A DNA stretch of 57,341 nucleotides from an uncultured Pelagibacteraceae bacterium (GTDB lineage Bacteria; Pseudomonadota; Alphaproteobacteria; Pelagibacterales; Pelagibacteraceae). How positions within the stretch are numbered: position 1 is the first letter of the stretch; each line of letters opens with the position of its first letter. This document shows, one piece after another, positions 27,837 through 36,317 of this stretch. The DNA lies in assembly GCA_902607945.1 (NCBI GenBank), contig CACLMD010000003.1:1-57341 (forward strand). The letters are read 5' to 3'. The position numbers were made by a program, and so were the translations under genes. The notes below the pieces were generated by a model. The model was not told the DNA's origin. It saw only the letters and a program-made list of their open reading frames with translations, and did not search any database.

Positions 27837-27875
27837 TTAAATTATAATATATAATTAAGTTTAATAAAACTTAAA

Positions 27876-28997
27876 TTATAGACCAGCTTTCATAGCTTCC
27901 CATTTTTCACCAAGTTCTGTGCCGTTATCAGCCCAGAAAAGTGGATCTACTAAGAAGTAATTTTTAGTGTTTGCTGGTGCAGTTGGCATTTGTGGTACCA
28001 TATTAGTCTTACCATCTTTATACCAAGGCTCTCCTGCTTCCATAATCGCTATAGAAGATTTTCTCCAAGGAGCATATGCAATATATTTTGCACTTCCAGC
28101 TAACATTTCTGTACTAGTCATCATAGCTAAAGCTTTCTTAGCTTTACCATTAGCATCGTTTGGTCCACCCTTAACTTGAACGAAATACTCGTAGTCAAGA
28201 CCTTGTCCATCCCATACTTGTACGATTGGTGCACCTTCTCCAACTTCTGCATTGAAGAATCTACCATTCCAACCTGTAGCCATTACAACTTCACCTGAAA
28301 CTAATAGTTCTGGCGGTTGAGCACCTGCAGACCAAAATACACATCCACCTTTTGGATCTGTACATAATTCTTTGATCTTGTTCATAGCTCTTTCAACACC
28401 TTTTTCAGTGTTTAAAGCTTTGTAGATTTTTGCTCCACCTTTTCCTGGTTTGATTCCATCTGCTGCTAAAGCGATTTCTAAGTTAGTCAAAGCGCTTGTG
28501 TAGATAGCTCTTTTTCCAGGGAATTTTTTAGTGTTAAAGAAATCTTTGATAGTCTTTGGAGTGCCTTTAACATTATTTTTGTTATAAGCGTAGTTCCAAG
28601 AATATAAAATATTTCCTACAGCACATTTACTTGGCATTGCAGTAAAGAAATCTTTACTTGCAGGAGTTCCATCTGGTGCAGGTGGGAAGTCTTTGTCAAA
28701 ATCAAATTCAACAAATAATCCTTCGTCACATCCATTGATGGTATCCATAGCAAATACGTCAATAATATCCCACGTAATTGCGCCAGCTTCTTTTTGTGCT
28801 TTGATCTCAGATAATCCACCTGAATAATCAACCCAGTTAATTTCTATACCAAGTTTTTTAGCAGTAGGATCACCATAACCTAACTTTTGAGACTCTGTGT
28901 AAGCTCCACCCCAAGACACTGCAGTTACTGCAAATGCTGAAGTAGTTACAGAGATAGCAAAAGAAATGGCTAGTAATAATTTACTAATTGTCTTCAT
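27876..28997 (-). CDS. potD: periplasmic polyamine-type substrate-binding protein, PotD-like
   Basis: 373 aa. Signal peptide 1-23 ending SAFA. Class of extracellular solute-binding proteins with AVSWGGAYTESQKLGYGDP at the mature N terminus, WDIIDVFAMD and WNYAYNKNN; three or more cysteines (one in GCVFW) could form disulfides. Delivers polyamine- or related substrate to PotB/PotC. It has its own promoter and an SD GGAGGA 4 bases before the ATG. Its gene context (agmatinase, ALDH, ectoine-hydrolase-like) leaves the ligand open. Confidence 0.9.
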   Translation of the reverse strand: MKTISKLLLAISFAISVTTSAFAVTAVSWGGAYTESQKLGYGDPTAKKLGIEINWVDYSGGLSEIKAQKEAGAITWDIIDVFAMDTINGCDEGLFVEFDFDKDFPPAPDGTPASKDFFTAMPSKCAVGNILYSWNYAYNKNNVKGTPKTIKDFFNTKKFPGKRAIYTSALTNLEIALAADGIKPGKGGAKIYKALNTEKGVERAMNKIKELCTDPKGGCVFWSAGAQPPELLVSGEVVMATGWNGRFFNAEVGEGAPIVQVWDGQGLDYEYFVQVKGGPNDANGKAKKALAMMTSTEMLAGSAKYIAYAPWRKSSIAIMEAGEPWYKDGKTNMVPQMPTAPANTKNYFLVDPLFWADNGTELGEKWEAMKAGL

Positions 28998-29030
28998 TTT
29001 TCCTCCGTTTAAACGTTTTTATAAAAATAG

Positions 29031-29059
29031 ATTACAACAAGATCGATAATGAGAGTCAA
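29031..29059 (-). promoter_or_regulatory. sigma70-type promoter of potD
   Basis: On the - strand: TTGACT (29054-29059), 17 bp spacer, TGTAAT (29031-29036), followed by an AT-rich leader with the perfect palindrome CGTTTAAACG at 29006-29015 just upstream of the GGAGGA ribosome site. This suggests potD is expressed separately from, as well as with, potA. Confidence 0.6.
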
Positions 29060-29096
29060 CTGCTGATTTTAGGATATTTTGGATTGTTATTTAAGT

Positions 29097-30176
29097 CTAT
29101 TTTGGGTCTAAAGCTCTAGCGTCGTCACTATTCCAGCCAATCTTAATATCTTTTCCAAGTTTGATATCCATATTGGCTGAACTATTAGGAACTTTCAGAA
29201 TAAATTGATTGTTACCTAAGACGTTAATTCGAACTCTTGTATGATCTCCATGATATATCACTTCTTCAATTTTTCCTGAGTAAATGTTATCCATTTTATC
29301 ACTTGGATTTATCAAAGCTCTTTCGGGTCTTAAAGAAATTTTTGTTTTTTCTCCTTTACCTTTTACAGATATAGGATTTGCTAATATTTCTGTGTTGGCT
29401 ATTTTAACTTTACATTTTCCACCTGAAATATCTGAAACTTCACCCGCGAAGGTATTGTTTTCTCCAATAAATTCTGCAACAAAAGAATTTACTGGTTTCT
29501 CATAAAGTTCGTCAGGACTTGAAAGTTGTTGTACTTTTCCATCATTAAATACTGCAATTCTATTTGACATTGTAAGAGCTTCACTTTGATCATGAGTAAC
29601 ATAAACAACTGTTACTCCAATGCTTTCATGAATATGTTTGATTTCATACTGCATGCTTTCTCTTAAATTTTTATCTAGGGCACCTAAAGGTTCATCCATT
29701 AAAACTAACTGTGGATCAAATACTAAAGATCTTGCAACTGCTACCCTTTGCTGTTGTCCGCCTGATAATTGTCCAGGCATTCTGTCAGCAAAACCTTGCA
29801 GAGATACCATTGATAGCGCTTTATCAATTTTTTTATCTGCTTCGTCCTTTGGAATTTTTCTTACTCTTAAAGGAAAAGCTAAATTTTCATATACTGTCAT
29901 GTGTGGAAACAAAGCGTAGTTTTGAAATACCATTCCAATACCTCTTTTATGAGGTGGAATACTTGATATTGCTCTTCCATCTAAATAAATTTCACCATGA
30001 GTTGGTGTTTCAAATCCTGCTAACATCATCAAACATGTTGTTTTACCAGAACCAGATGGTCCTAACATCGTTACGAACTCACCCTCTTCAATATCTAGTT
30101 GAAGATCTTTTACGACCAGTATTTTACCATCATAACTTTTATCTACTTTATCAAATTTGACGAATTCTTTATTCAT
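29097..30176 (-). CDS. potA: ABC transporter ATP-binding protein, PotA-like
   Basis: 359 aa. Walker A GPSGSGKTT, Q-loop VFQNYALFPHMTV, signature LSGGQQQR, Walker B QLVLMDEPLGALD, switch His in VTHDQSE, then C-terminal TOBE-type domain (about 240-355). Energises uptake of polyamine-like compounds through PotB/PotC. First transporter gene of the run; 99 bp separate it from potD. Confidence 0.95.
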   Translation of the reverse strand: MNKEFVKFDKVDKSYDGKILVVKDLQLDIEEGEFVTMLGPSGSGKTTCLMMLAGFETPTHGEIYLDGRAISSIPPHKRGIGMVFQNYALFPHMTVYENLAFPLRVRKIPKDEADKKIDKALSMVSLQGFADRMPGQLSGGQQQRVAVARSLVFDPQLVLMDEPLGALDKNLRESMQYEIKHIHESIGVTVVYVTHDQSEALTMSNRIAVFNDGKVQQLSSPDELYEKPVNSFVAEFIGENNTFAGEVSDISGGKCKVKIANTEILANPISVKGKGEKTKISLRPERALINPSDKMDNIYSGKIEEVIYHGDHTRVRINVLGNNQFILKVPNSSANMDIKLGKDIKIGWNSDDARALDPK

Positions 30177-30232
30177 TGAAATAATTTCATGAATTTAAAA
30201 CATTTGTGGCAATAAATATCAACCCTTAATAA

Positions 30233-31402
30233 TTAGCTTTTAATATGAAGTTCTTTAGAAAAATTACAAAATAATTCAGATCCTTTATCTGTAACTCTAA
30301 TTGCTTCAGAGGCTTCTACTCCCCAATTTCCAAATTGCATTACTGCTATCATATGAAAAGTAACGTTAGGTTGTAATACTGTCATATCACCTTTAGATAT
30401 ATTTAAAGTATGTTCTCCCCAATCTGGTGGATAACCAATACCAATCGAATATCCAGTCCTTGAAGTTTTTTCAATTCCATATTTATCTAATATTTTCCAA
30501 AAAGCTTGAGCAACATCATCTGCAGTATTACCTGGTATTACTTGATCAATACCAGCTTGAAGTGCTTCGTTTGTTTTCTTCATTGTCTCAATTTTCTTTT
30601 GGTCTGGTTTACCCAGTAAAACTGTTCTAGCCATTGGACAATGATATTTTTTATTAACTCCTGATAACTCAATAATTGTTGCTTCCCCCTCAACAAATTT
30701 ATCTTCTGACCAAGTTAAGTGTGAAGCTGATGTGCCTTTTCCTGTTGGTATCATTGGGACTATAGACGAATAATCACCACCAAATTCAGGCGTTCCTTTT
30801 ATTAATGTAGTGTAGATTTCTGAAACTGCATCGCACTGTCTTACTCCAGGACTAATAGCATCAAAAGCTTTCTTCATTCCTAGTTCAGTAATTTGAGCTG
30901 CTGCTTTCATAAATTTTATTTCAGTATCTGATTTAATAACTCTCACCCAATTAACTAATCTTTCACAATCTAAAACTTTGGCGTTAGGCAAACCTTGTTT
31001 TATTTTTTCATAACAATAAGCTGTGAAATAATGACTATCCATTTCTAGTCCTATAGAAAGTTTGTTCCACTTTCTCTCTTTAATAAGATCTACAAGTGCA
31101 TCATAAGGATGTAATGGCCAAGTATGAATATATTTCTCATGATACTTAATTATATTTTCATCTTTAAGATAAGTTTTAATATATGCACCACCTGCATCTT
31201 GATTTCTAACAAAACAAATTGGCTCATCAGCATTAACATGTACTATTACACATTGAGCATAATAAAATGACCAAGCATCATAGCCAGTTAAGTAATTCAT
31301 GTTAGATGGATCTTGTGAAATTAAAAGTTCAATACCTTTTTTCTGCATTGAAGCTTGAACTTTTTTTAATCTTGATTTGTATTCTTCATTAGTAAAATTC
31401 AT
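30233..31402 (-). CDS. doeA: M24-fold hydrolase, ectoine hydrolase (DoeA/EutD)-like
   Basis: 389 aa. M24 (pita-bread) fold: creatinase-like N domain with SNMNYLTGYDAWSFYYAQC, then a catalytic C domain. As in ectoine hydrolases, the two canonical metal Asp positions are not Asp: Glu245 in IIELSG and His254 in YHCPMART; SYPPDWGE-type segment (IGYPPDWGEHTLNI) and the C-terminal end ELFCNFSKELHIK also match DoeA as I know it. Hydrolyses the ectoine ring to N-acetyl-diaminobutyrate in known members. It is 3 bp downstream of the eutA-like gene, and that pairing is typical of ectoine clusters. Ordinary Xaa-Pro peptidase is less likely. Confidence 0.78.
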   Translation of the reverse strand: MNFTNEEYKSRLKKVQASMQKKGIELLISQDPSNMNYLTGYDAWSFYYAQCVIVHVNADEPICFVRNQDAGGAYIKTYLKDENIIKYHEKYIHTWPLHPYDALVDLIKERKWNKLSIGLEMDSHYFTAYCYEKIKQGLPNAKVLDCERLVNWVRVIKSDTEIKFMKAAAQITELGMKKAFDAISPGVRQCDAVSEIYTTLIKGTPEFGGDYSSIVPMIPTGKGTSASHLTWSEDKFVEGEATIIELSGVNKKYHCPMARTVLLGKPDQKKIETMKKTNEALQAGIDQVIPGNTADDVAQAFWKILDKYGIEKTSRTGYSIGIGYPPDWGEHTLNISKGDMTVLQPNVTFHMIAVMQFGNWGVEASEAIRVTDKGSELFCNFSKELHIKS

Positions 31403-31405
31403 AAT

Positions 31406-32149
31406 TTAATTATTAAATAATTCACCAAAACCTTCAACTTTATTGTTATAATTAATTTCTCTTAGAGTATCCCAAATTAAAGTTTGGTTACTTGATAAAA
31501 CAATTTTGTTAATTTTTTTTTCTAATTCAGCAATTACTGAGAGTATTGGTAATGCAGTGCAAGAAACAAATAGAGCATCACTTTTAGTTAAATCTATTTT
31601 TGTAAGTGTATCAAATACATGTTGTGGATCAACTTTACCGATATCTAGATCAGATGCTATATCAAAATAAGAAAGTTCATCAATTTCTATATTTTCTTTT
31701 TTAAAATAATTAATTACCGATTGATTTATCTCATCTGTATAGGGAGTAAAAATTGATAATCTTTTTATCTTTAAACTTTTTAACGCATTTATTGCTGATG
31801 TTATTGGTGTTGTAACTTTAGTGTTTGGTTTTGCTGAGTTTACTTTCTCAAAAATTGATTGATATCCTGCAGCAATTGTCCCTGAGGTACATCCATAAGC
31901 AACACAATCCAATTGTTGATCTGGCAAAATATCTTCGGTCACTTTTGGGATATCGTCTGCCATTTTTTTTAATGTTTTGTTTGTTAAAGGATTGTAACAT
32001 TTAATTCTATTGCAGTATAAATCTATGTCCTTACCATAAATTACATTATTAAAATCTTTCTCGATTCTAAAATCACTAGCCAATGTAATTAACCCTACCC
32101 TGGGATTATGCTTTTTTAGATATTTTGGTTCTATCTTAGTTAATTTCAT
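31406..32149 (-). CDS. eutA: Asp/Glu racemase-superfamily protein, EutA (maleate isomerase)-like
   Basis: 247 aa. The two-cysteine racemase/isomerase site is present: VAYGCTSGT and LFVSCTALPIL; RVGLITLASDF at the N terminus and RLSIFTPYTDEINQSVINYF in the middle are the EutA/maleate-isomerase/arylmalonate-decarboxylase pattern. EutA is found in ectoine-utilisation clusters, where its exact reaction is not settled. First gene of the minus run; no ribosome site precedes its ATG, and the divergent monooxygenase operon starts 140 bp away. Confidence 0.8.
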   Translation of the reverse strand: MKLTKIEPKYLKKHNPRVGLITLASDFRIEKDFNNVIYGKDIDLYCNRIKCYNPLTNKTLKKMADDIPKVTEDILPDQQLDCVAYGCTSGTIAAGYQSIFEKVNSAKPNTKVTTPITSAINALKSLKIKRLSIFTPYTDEINQSVINYFKKENIEIDELSYFDIASDLDIGKVDPQHVFDTLTKIDLTKSDALFVSCTALPILSVIAELEKKINKIVLSSNQTLIWDTLREINYNNKVEGFGELFNN

Positions 32150-32156
32150 TTAGAAC

Positions 32157-32182
32157 TTGATTAAATATATATTGATTAAATA
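32157..32182. repeat. direct repeat in the divergent eutA / monooxygenase control region
   Basis: TTGATTAAATA occurs twice (32157-32167 and 32172-32182), 15 bp apart from start to start, in the 140 bp between the two divergent operons. It could be a tandem operator. Confidence 0.5.
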
Positions 32183-32277
32183 GTCTAGTTAAATTACAGT
32201 CTTGTTTGAGCGATACATAACTCGTCGATATTTACAAAATACGAAAGTGGGATCAATCGTCTTAAATTTAATTATTT

Positions 32278-32284
32278 AAGGAGG
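32278..32284 (+). promoter_or_regulatory. perfect Shine-Dalgarno of the monooxygenase gene
   Basis: AAGGAGG, fully complementary to the 16S rRNA tail, lies 5 bases before the ATG at 32290. Most genes in this window have far weaker sites, so high translation is expected and the start is fixed. Confidence 0.75.
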
Positions 32285-32289
32285 TTCGA

Positions 32290-33456
32290 ATGAAATTTGG
32301 ATATTTTTGCAATACCACAAACTGGGATCATAAACCCTACAATCAATTGTTAGATGAAACTAAAGAGATCACAACTTATTGTGACGAAAACAACTGGGAT
32401 TCTATTTGGTATACTGAACATCACTTTAATCATGAAGGAATGGAATCCTGTACAAACCCATTGATGATGGGTGTTGATGCTGCAGCTAGAACTAAACAAA
32501 TTAGAATTGGCCAAGCTTGCAATGTAATTACATTCCATAACCCAATTCGTCTAGCTGAAGACATAGCATTACTTGATCAATTATCTGGTGGTAGAGTCGA
32601 TGTTGGTATTGGGAGAGGAATTTATGGAAGAGAAGCAATTAATATGAATAAAGAAGCTGATCTAAAAGATCAAGCTAAAAACTTTAGATTATTTGAAGAG
32701 TCTTTAACAATAATGAAAAAAGCTTGGACTGAAGAATTTTTTAGTCATAAAGGAGAATTTTACACTTATCCATCACCAAACTTTGTTTGGCAACATGACA
32801 TGAGTCCCCCGAGTGAAAAGTTTTTGGACACAAAAACAAATGAAATAAAAAAAATAAGTATTGTTCCAAAACCCAAACAATCACCCCATCCTCCTATATG
32901 GCAAGTTGTTGATGGTGCTAGATCCATTGAGTGGGCTGCACAAAATGGTTTAAATACAATTATGTGGATACCAACTGTTAAAGCTCTTAAGAAAAGATTT
33001 GAGATATATAGAGACGCAAAATCAAAAGCTGAAAACAGAGATGTTCCATTAGGAGAAGGTATATCTCTAGTGAGAGATATGTTTGTTGCTGAAACTATGG
33101 AAGAAGCAGAAAAAATGGCTGGTGAACATATTATTAATTATATGAAATGGGTTTGTCATTGGAGGGGCCTAGGCAATCATATGGATCCTGGTGAAGAACT
33201 GCCTGAAACAAAACATAAATTAGATTTATTAAACTATAATTTTCTTCATAAAAGGAATTTATTATTTGGTACTCCTGAATATGTAGTTAATAAAATTAAT
33301 GAATTGAAATCTGAGTTAAATCTACAGAATCTTCAAGTTTGGTCTAACTTTCCTGGTATTGATCATAAAGCTTGTATGAGAAGTATCAAATTATTTAATG
33401 ACGAGGTAATTCCAAAAATAAATTTAGACTCTTCTGGTATAGAAAAAGCAAGTTAA
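32290..33456 (+). CDS. LLM-class flavin-dependent monooxygenase
   Basis: 388 aa. Luciferase-like fold: YTEHHFNHEGM (FMN/substrate region), TFHNPIRLAEDIALLDQLSG then GRVDVGIGRG, the classic signature, and PPIWQVVDGARSIEWAAQNG. Uses reduced flavin and oxygen to open or oxidise organic substrates. It is the lead gene of four that overlap or nearly touch (1 bp overlap, 4 bp, 0 bp). Substrate unknown. Confidence 0.9.
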   Translation: MKFGYFCNTTNWDHKPYNQLLDETKEITTYCDENNWDSIWYTEHHFNHEGMESCTNPLMMGVDAAARTKQIRIGQACNVITFHNPIRLAEDIALLDQLSGGRVDVGIGRGIYGREAINMNKEADLKDQAKNFRLFEESLTIMKKAWTEEFFSHKGEFYTYPSPNFVWQHDMSPPSEKFLDTKTNEIKKISIVPKPKQSPHPPIWQVVDGARSIEWAAQNGLNTIMWIPTVKALKKRFEIYRDAKSKAENRDVPLGEGISLVRDMFVAETMEEAEKMAGEHIINYMKWVCHWRGLGNHMDPGEELPETKHKLDLLNYNFLHKRNLLFGTPEYVVNKINELKSELNLQNLQVWSNFPGIDHKACMRSIKLFNDEVIPKINLDSSGIEKAS

Positions 33457-34043
33457 TGGATTTAAAGCTTAGAAAGTTTACAAAATTTGTTGATAAGACT
33501 TTCATTGAAGGTGAAAAGATAGCAAAAGAACCTGTCTTATTAGTTTCTGTAGCTGCTGTTTTCAAAAATCCATGGGCAGGACAAGGATTTGTAGAAGATT
33601 TAAAACCAATCATTTTAGATTTAGCTCCAAAACTTGGTGACTTATTGGTTCCAGAATTAATTAAAGAAATTGGATCACCTGAAAAAATTTTAGCTTATGG
33701 GAAAGCTGGAACTGTAGGTTTGAATGGTGAAATAGAACATGCTTCAGCCTTTATTCATACTTTAAGATTTGGAAATAAATTTAGAGATGCTGTTGGTGGT
33801 ACTTCTTATTTAAGTTTTACTAATACAAGAGGACCTGCGGGATCTAAAATATCTATTCCTATGATGCATAAAACAGATTCTGGTTTAAGACCATATTATT
33901 TAACTCATGAATTTACTATACATGACGCACCATTTGATGATGAAATTGTAATAGCTATTGGAGGTGCATCAAGTGGTAGAGCGCATGCAAGAACTGGAGA
34001 TCGTTATCAAGATATGAAAGAAATGGGATTAGATCCCAAATAA
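33456..34043 (+). CDS. AA_synth (DUF1185) family protein
   Basis: 195 aa. Matches the amino-acid-synthesis family: LLVSVAAVFKNPWAGQGFVE at the N terminus, AYGKAGTVGLNGEIEHASAF, and AIGGASSGRAHARTGDRYQD near the end. Structures exist but no function is established that I know of; these genes recur beside LLM monooxygenases and amidase/dehydrogenase genes. TAATG overlap with the monooxygenase, so their translation is coupled. Confidence 0.83.
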   Translation: MDLKLRKFTKFVDKTFIEGEKIAKEPVLLVSVAAVFKNPWAGQGFVEDLKPIILDLAPKLGDLLVPELIKEIGSPEKILAYGKAGTVGLNGEIEHASAFIHTLRFGNKFRDAVGGTSYLSFTNTRGPAGSKISIPMMHKTDSGLRPYYLTHEFTIHDAPFDDEIVIAIGGASSGRAHARTGDRYQDMKEMGLDPK

Positions 34044-34047
34044 TTTA

Positions 34048-34830
34048 ATGTCTCTAAATTTTGATCCAAATCAAAATTGTTATTTATTTAATAAAAAAGA
34101 TACTGTCCCTCTTGTATTTATTCATGGAGTTGGTCTTGATCATCAAATGTGGGGTCATCAAATAAGTTATTTCAATGAATATTCAACTTTAACTTATGAT
34201 TTATTAGGACATGGAAAGACGCCATGGAATAAAAATAAGTTAACTCTTAAAGATTTTTCTAACCAACTTTTGGAACTTTTAGATCATTTGGAAATAGAAA
34301 AAGTAAATCTTATAGGTTTTTCTTTAGGTTCTTTGATTGCTTTAGATTTTTCGTCTCATTTTCAGAAAAAAATTGAAAAACTTATATTAATTGGAACTAC
34401 TTATAAAAGATCAGATGAGGAAAGATCACTTGTATTAGAGAGATATAATCAAGCAAAATTAAACAAACCAATATCTAAACAGGCTCTAAAAAGATGGTTT
34501 ACTGATAAATATCTAGAAAAAAATCCAAACACTTATGATTTATTTATGGGTATCTTAAATAAAAAACCAGAGGATCATAAAAATTTTCTTAAAGCTTATG
34601 ATTTATTTGCTAATCATTATGATGATTTTGAAGCTATAAAAAAGATAGATAGAAAAACTTTAGTAATGACTGGTTCAAACGATGTTGGTTCAACTCCAGC
34701 AATGTCTAAAGAATTGGTTAAAGACCTTGTTAATTCTACTTATATTGAAATTCAAAATGGAAAACATCTTTGTAGTATAGAATGTGTAGATGATGTTAAT
34801 ATGAAAATTAAAAATTTTATTAATAATTAG
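34048..34830 (+). CDS. alpha/beta hydrolase
   Basis: 260 aa. Oxyanion HGVGLDHQMW, nucleophile elbow GFSLGS (Ser about residue 94), and a C-terminal acid-His pair region (TGSNDVGSTPA, then NGKHLCSIE). Hydrolyses an ester, lactone or amide, likely the product of the upstream monooxygenase (inference). Its stop touches the ALDH start. Confidence 0.88.
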   Translation: MSLNFDPNQNCYLFNKKDTVPLVFIHGVGLDHQMWGHQISYFNEYSTLTYDLLGHGKTPWNKNKLTLKDFSNQLLELLDHLEIEKVNLIGFSLGSLIALDFSSHFQKKIEKLILIGTTYKRSDEERSLVLERYNQAKLNKPISKQALKRWFTDKYLEKNPNTYDLFMGILNKKPEDHKNFLKAYDLFANHYDDFEAIKKIDRKTLVMTGSNDVGSTPAMSKELVKDLVNSTYIEIQNGKHLCSIECVDDVNMKIKNFINN

Positions 34831-36312
34831 ATGTCAAAAATTCAAGATTTTAAAATGTATATTAATGGTGAATGGGTAGATTCATCTTCTGGAAAAAAAA
34901 TTGAAACATTAAATCCTGAAAATAATGAAGTTTGGGCAACTGTTCCTGAGGCAAATGAAAAAGATGTGGATAAAGCTGTTCAATCAGCTCAAAAAGCTTT
35001 TGAAAATAATTGGTCTACACTGCATCCAAGAGAAAGAGCAAAGTATTTAGAATTAATTGCTGATCAACTAAGAGCAAATGCGGAACACCTTGGAAAAATA
35101 GAAACAATTGATACAGGTAAACTTTATAGAGAAACAAAAACTCAGGCAAATTACATAGCAGAATATTATGATTATTTTGCAGGTTTGGCTGACAAAGTAG
35201 AAGGTACAGTCGTTCCAATAGATAAACCTGATATGCAAGTTACGACAACAAGAATTCCTATTGGTGTTGTTGCAGCAATTATTCCTTGGAACTCTCAAAT
35301 GCTCTTAACAGCAGTGAAACTCGCACCAGCTCTTGCAATGGGTAACACAGTTGTTATTAAAGCTTCAGAGCTTGCTCCAGTTACTCTTTTAGAATTTGCT
35401 AAATTAATTGAAAAAACTGGAATACCAAAAGGAGTAATTAATATAATTACTGGACTTGGGGAACCGTGTGGTAAAGCACTAACTACTCATCATCTTGTTG
35501 AAAGAATAGCTTTCACAGGTGGGCCTGAAACTGCAAAACATATTGTAAAAAATTCTGCAGAAAATTTATCACAAGTAAGTTTAGAACTTGGTGGAAAAAG
35601 TCCCGTAGTTGTATTTGACGATGCTGAACAAGAGAATGCATTAAATGGAATTACAGCAGGGATATTTGGTGCTAGTGGGCAAAGCTGTATTGCGGGGTCC
35701 AGACTTTATTTGCAATCAAAAATATATGATGAATTTTTAAAAAAACTAATTACAAAAGCTGAAAAAATAAAGTTAGGTGGTCCAATGGATAAAGATACTC
35801 AAATGGGGCCTTTAAATAGTTATAAGCAACTAGAAAATATAGAAAAAAATATTAAAGCTACAATTGATCAAGGAGGTAAAGTTAGATGTGGTGGAATCAG
35901 GTCCTCAGTTTCAGACAAAGGTTATTATTTTCCAGCAACTATAATAGAATGTGAAAATCACAACCTTCCAGTTGCAGAAAATGAATTATTTGGTCCAATT
36001 TTATCAGTAATGAAATTTGATAAAGAGGACGAGGTGGTTAAAAAAATGAATGATAATAAATATGGATTGTCCTCTGGAGTTTATACTTCTGATTTTGCTA
36101 AAGCTCATCGAATGTCAAAAGCTATAAGAGCAGGTATAGTATTTATAAATACGTATAGACTTATTTCCCCTATGGCACCTTTTGGGGGAATAAAAGACAG
36201 TGGTTATGGCAAAGAAGCAGGTATTGAGTCGATTAAAGAATATACCAGAATAAAAACCACATGGTATAACTCTTCTGACAAACCGATGTCAGATCCTTTC
36301 ACTATGGGTTAA
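34831..36312 (+). CDS. NAD(P)-dependent aldehyde dehydrogenase
   Basis: 493 aa. IIPWNSQMLLTAVKLAPALA, IAFTGGPETAKHIV, catalytic Glu in LELGGKSPVVVF, catalytic Cys in SGQSCIAGSRLY, and ELFGPILSVMKF. Last of the four-gene operon, so it would oxidise an aldehyde released by the monooxygenase/hydrolase pair. Distinct from the ALDH at 19612-21048. Confidence 0.9.
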   Translation: MSKIQDFKMYINGEWVDSSSGKKIETLNPENNEVWATVPEANEKDVDKAVQSAQKAFENNWSTLHPRERAKYLELIADQLRANAEHLGKIETIDTGKLYRETKTQANYIAEYYDYFAGLADKVEGTVVPIDKPDMQVTTTRIPIGVVAAIIPWNSQMLLTAVKLAPALAMGNTVVIKASELAPVTLLEFAKLIEKTGIPKGVINIITGLGEPCGKALTTHHLVERIAFTGGPETAKHIVKNSAENLSQVSLELGGKSPVVVFDDAEQENALNGITAGIFGASGQSCIAGSRLYLQSKIYDEFLKKLITKAEKIKLGGPMDKDTQMGPLNSYKQLENIEKNIKATIDQGGKVRCGGIRSSVSDKGYYFPATIIECENHNLPVAENELFGPILSVMKFDKEDEVVKKMNDNKYGLSSGVYTSDFAKAHRMSKAIRAGIVFINTYRLISPMAPFGGIKDSGYGKEAGIESIKEYTRIKTTWYNSSDKPMSDPFTMG

Positions 36313-36317
36313 TTAAT

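Noticed and set aside
30233..31402. DMSP lyase DddP (also an M24 protein, found in some SAR11)
   Set aside because: The sequence lacks DddP landmarks and matches the ectoine-hydrolase type instead, next to a EutA-like gene.
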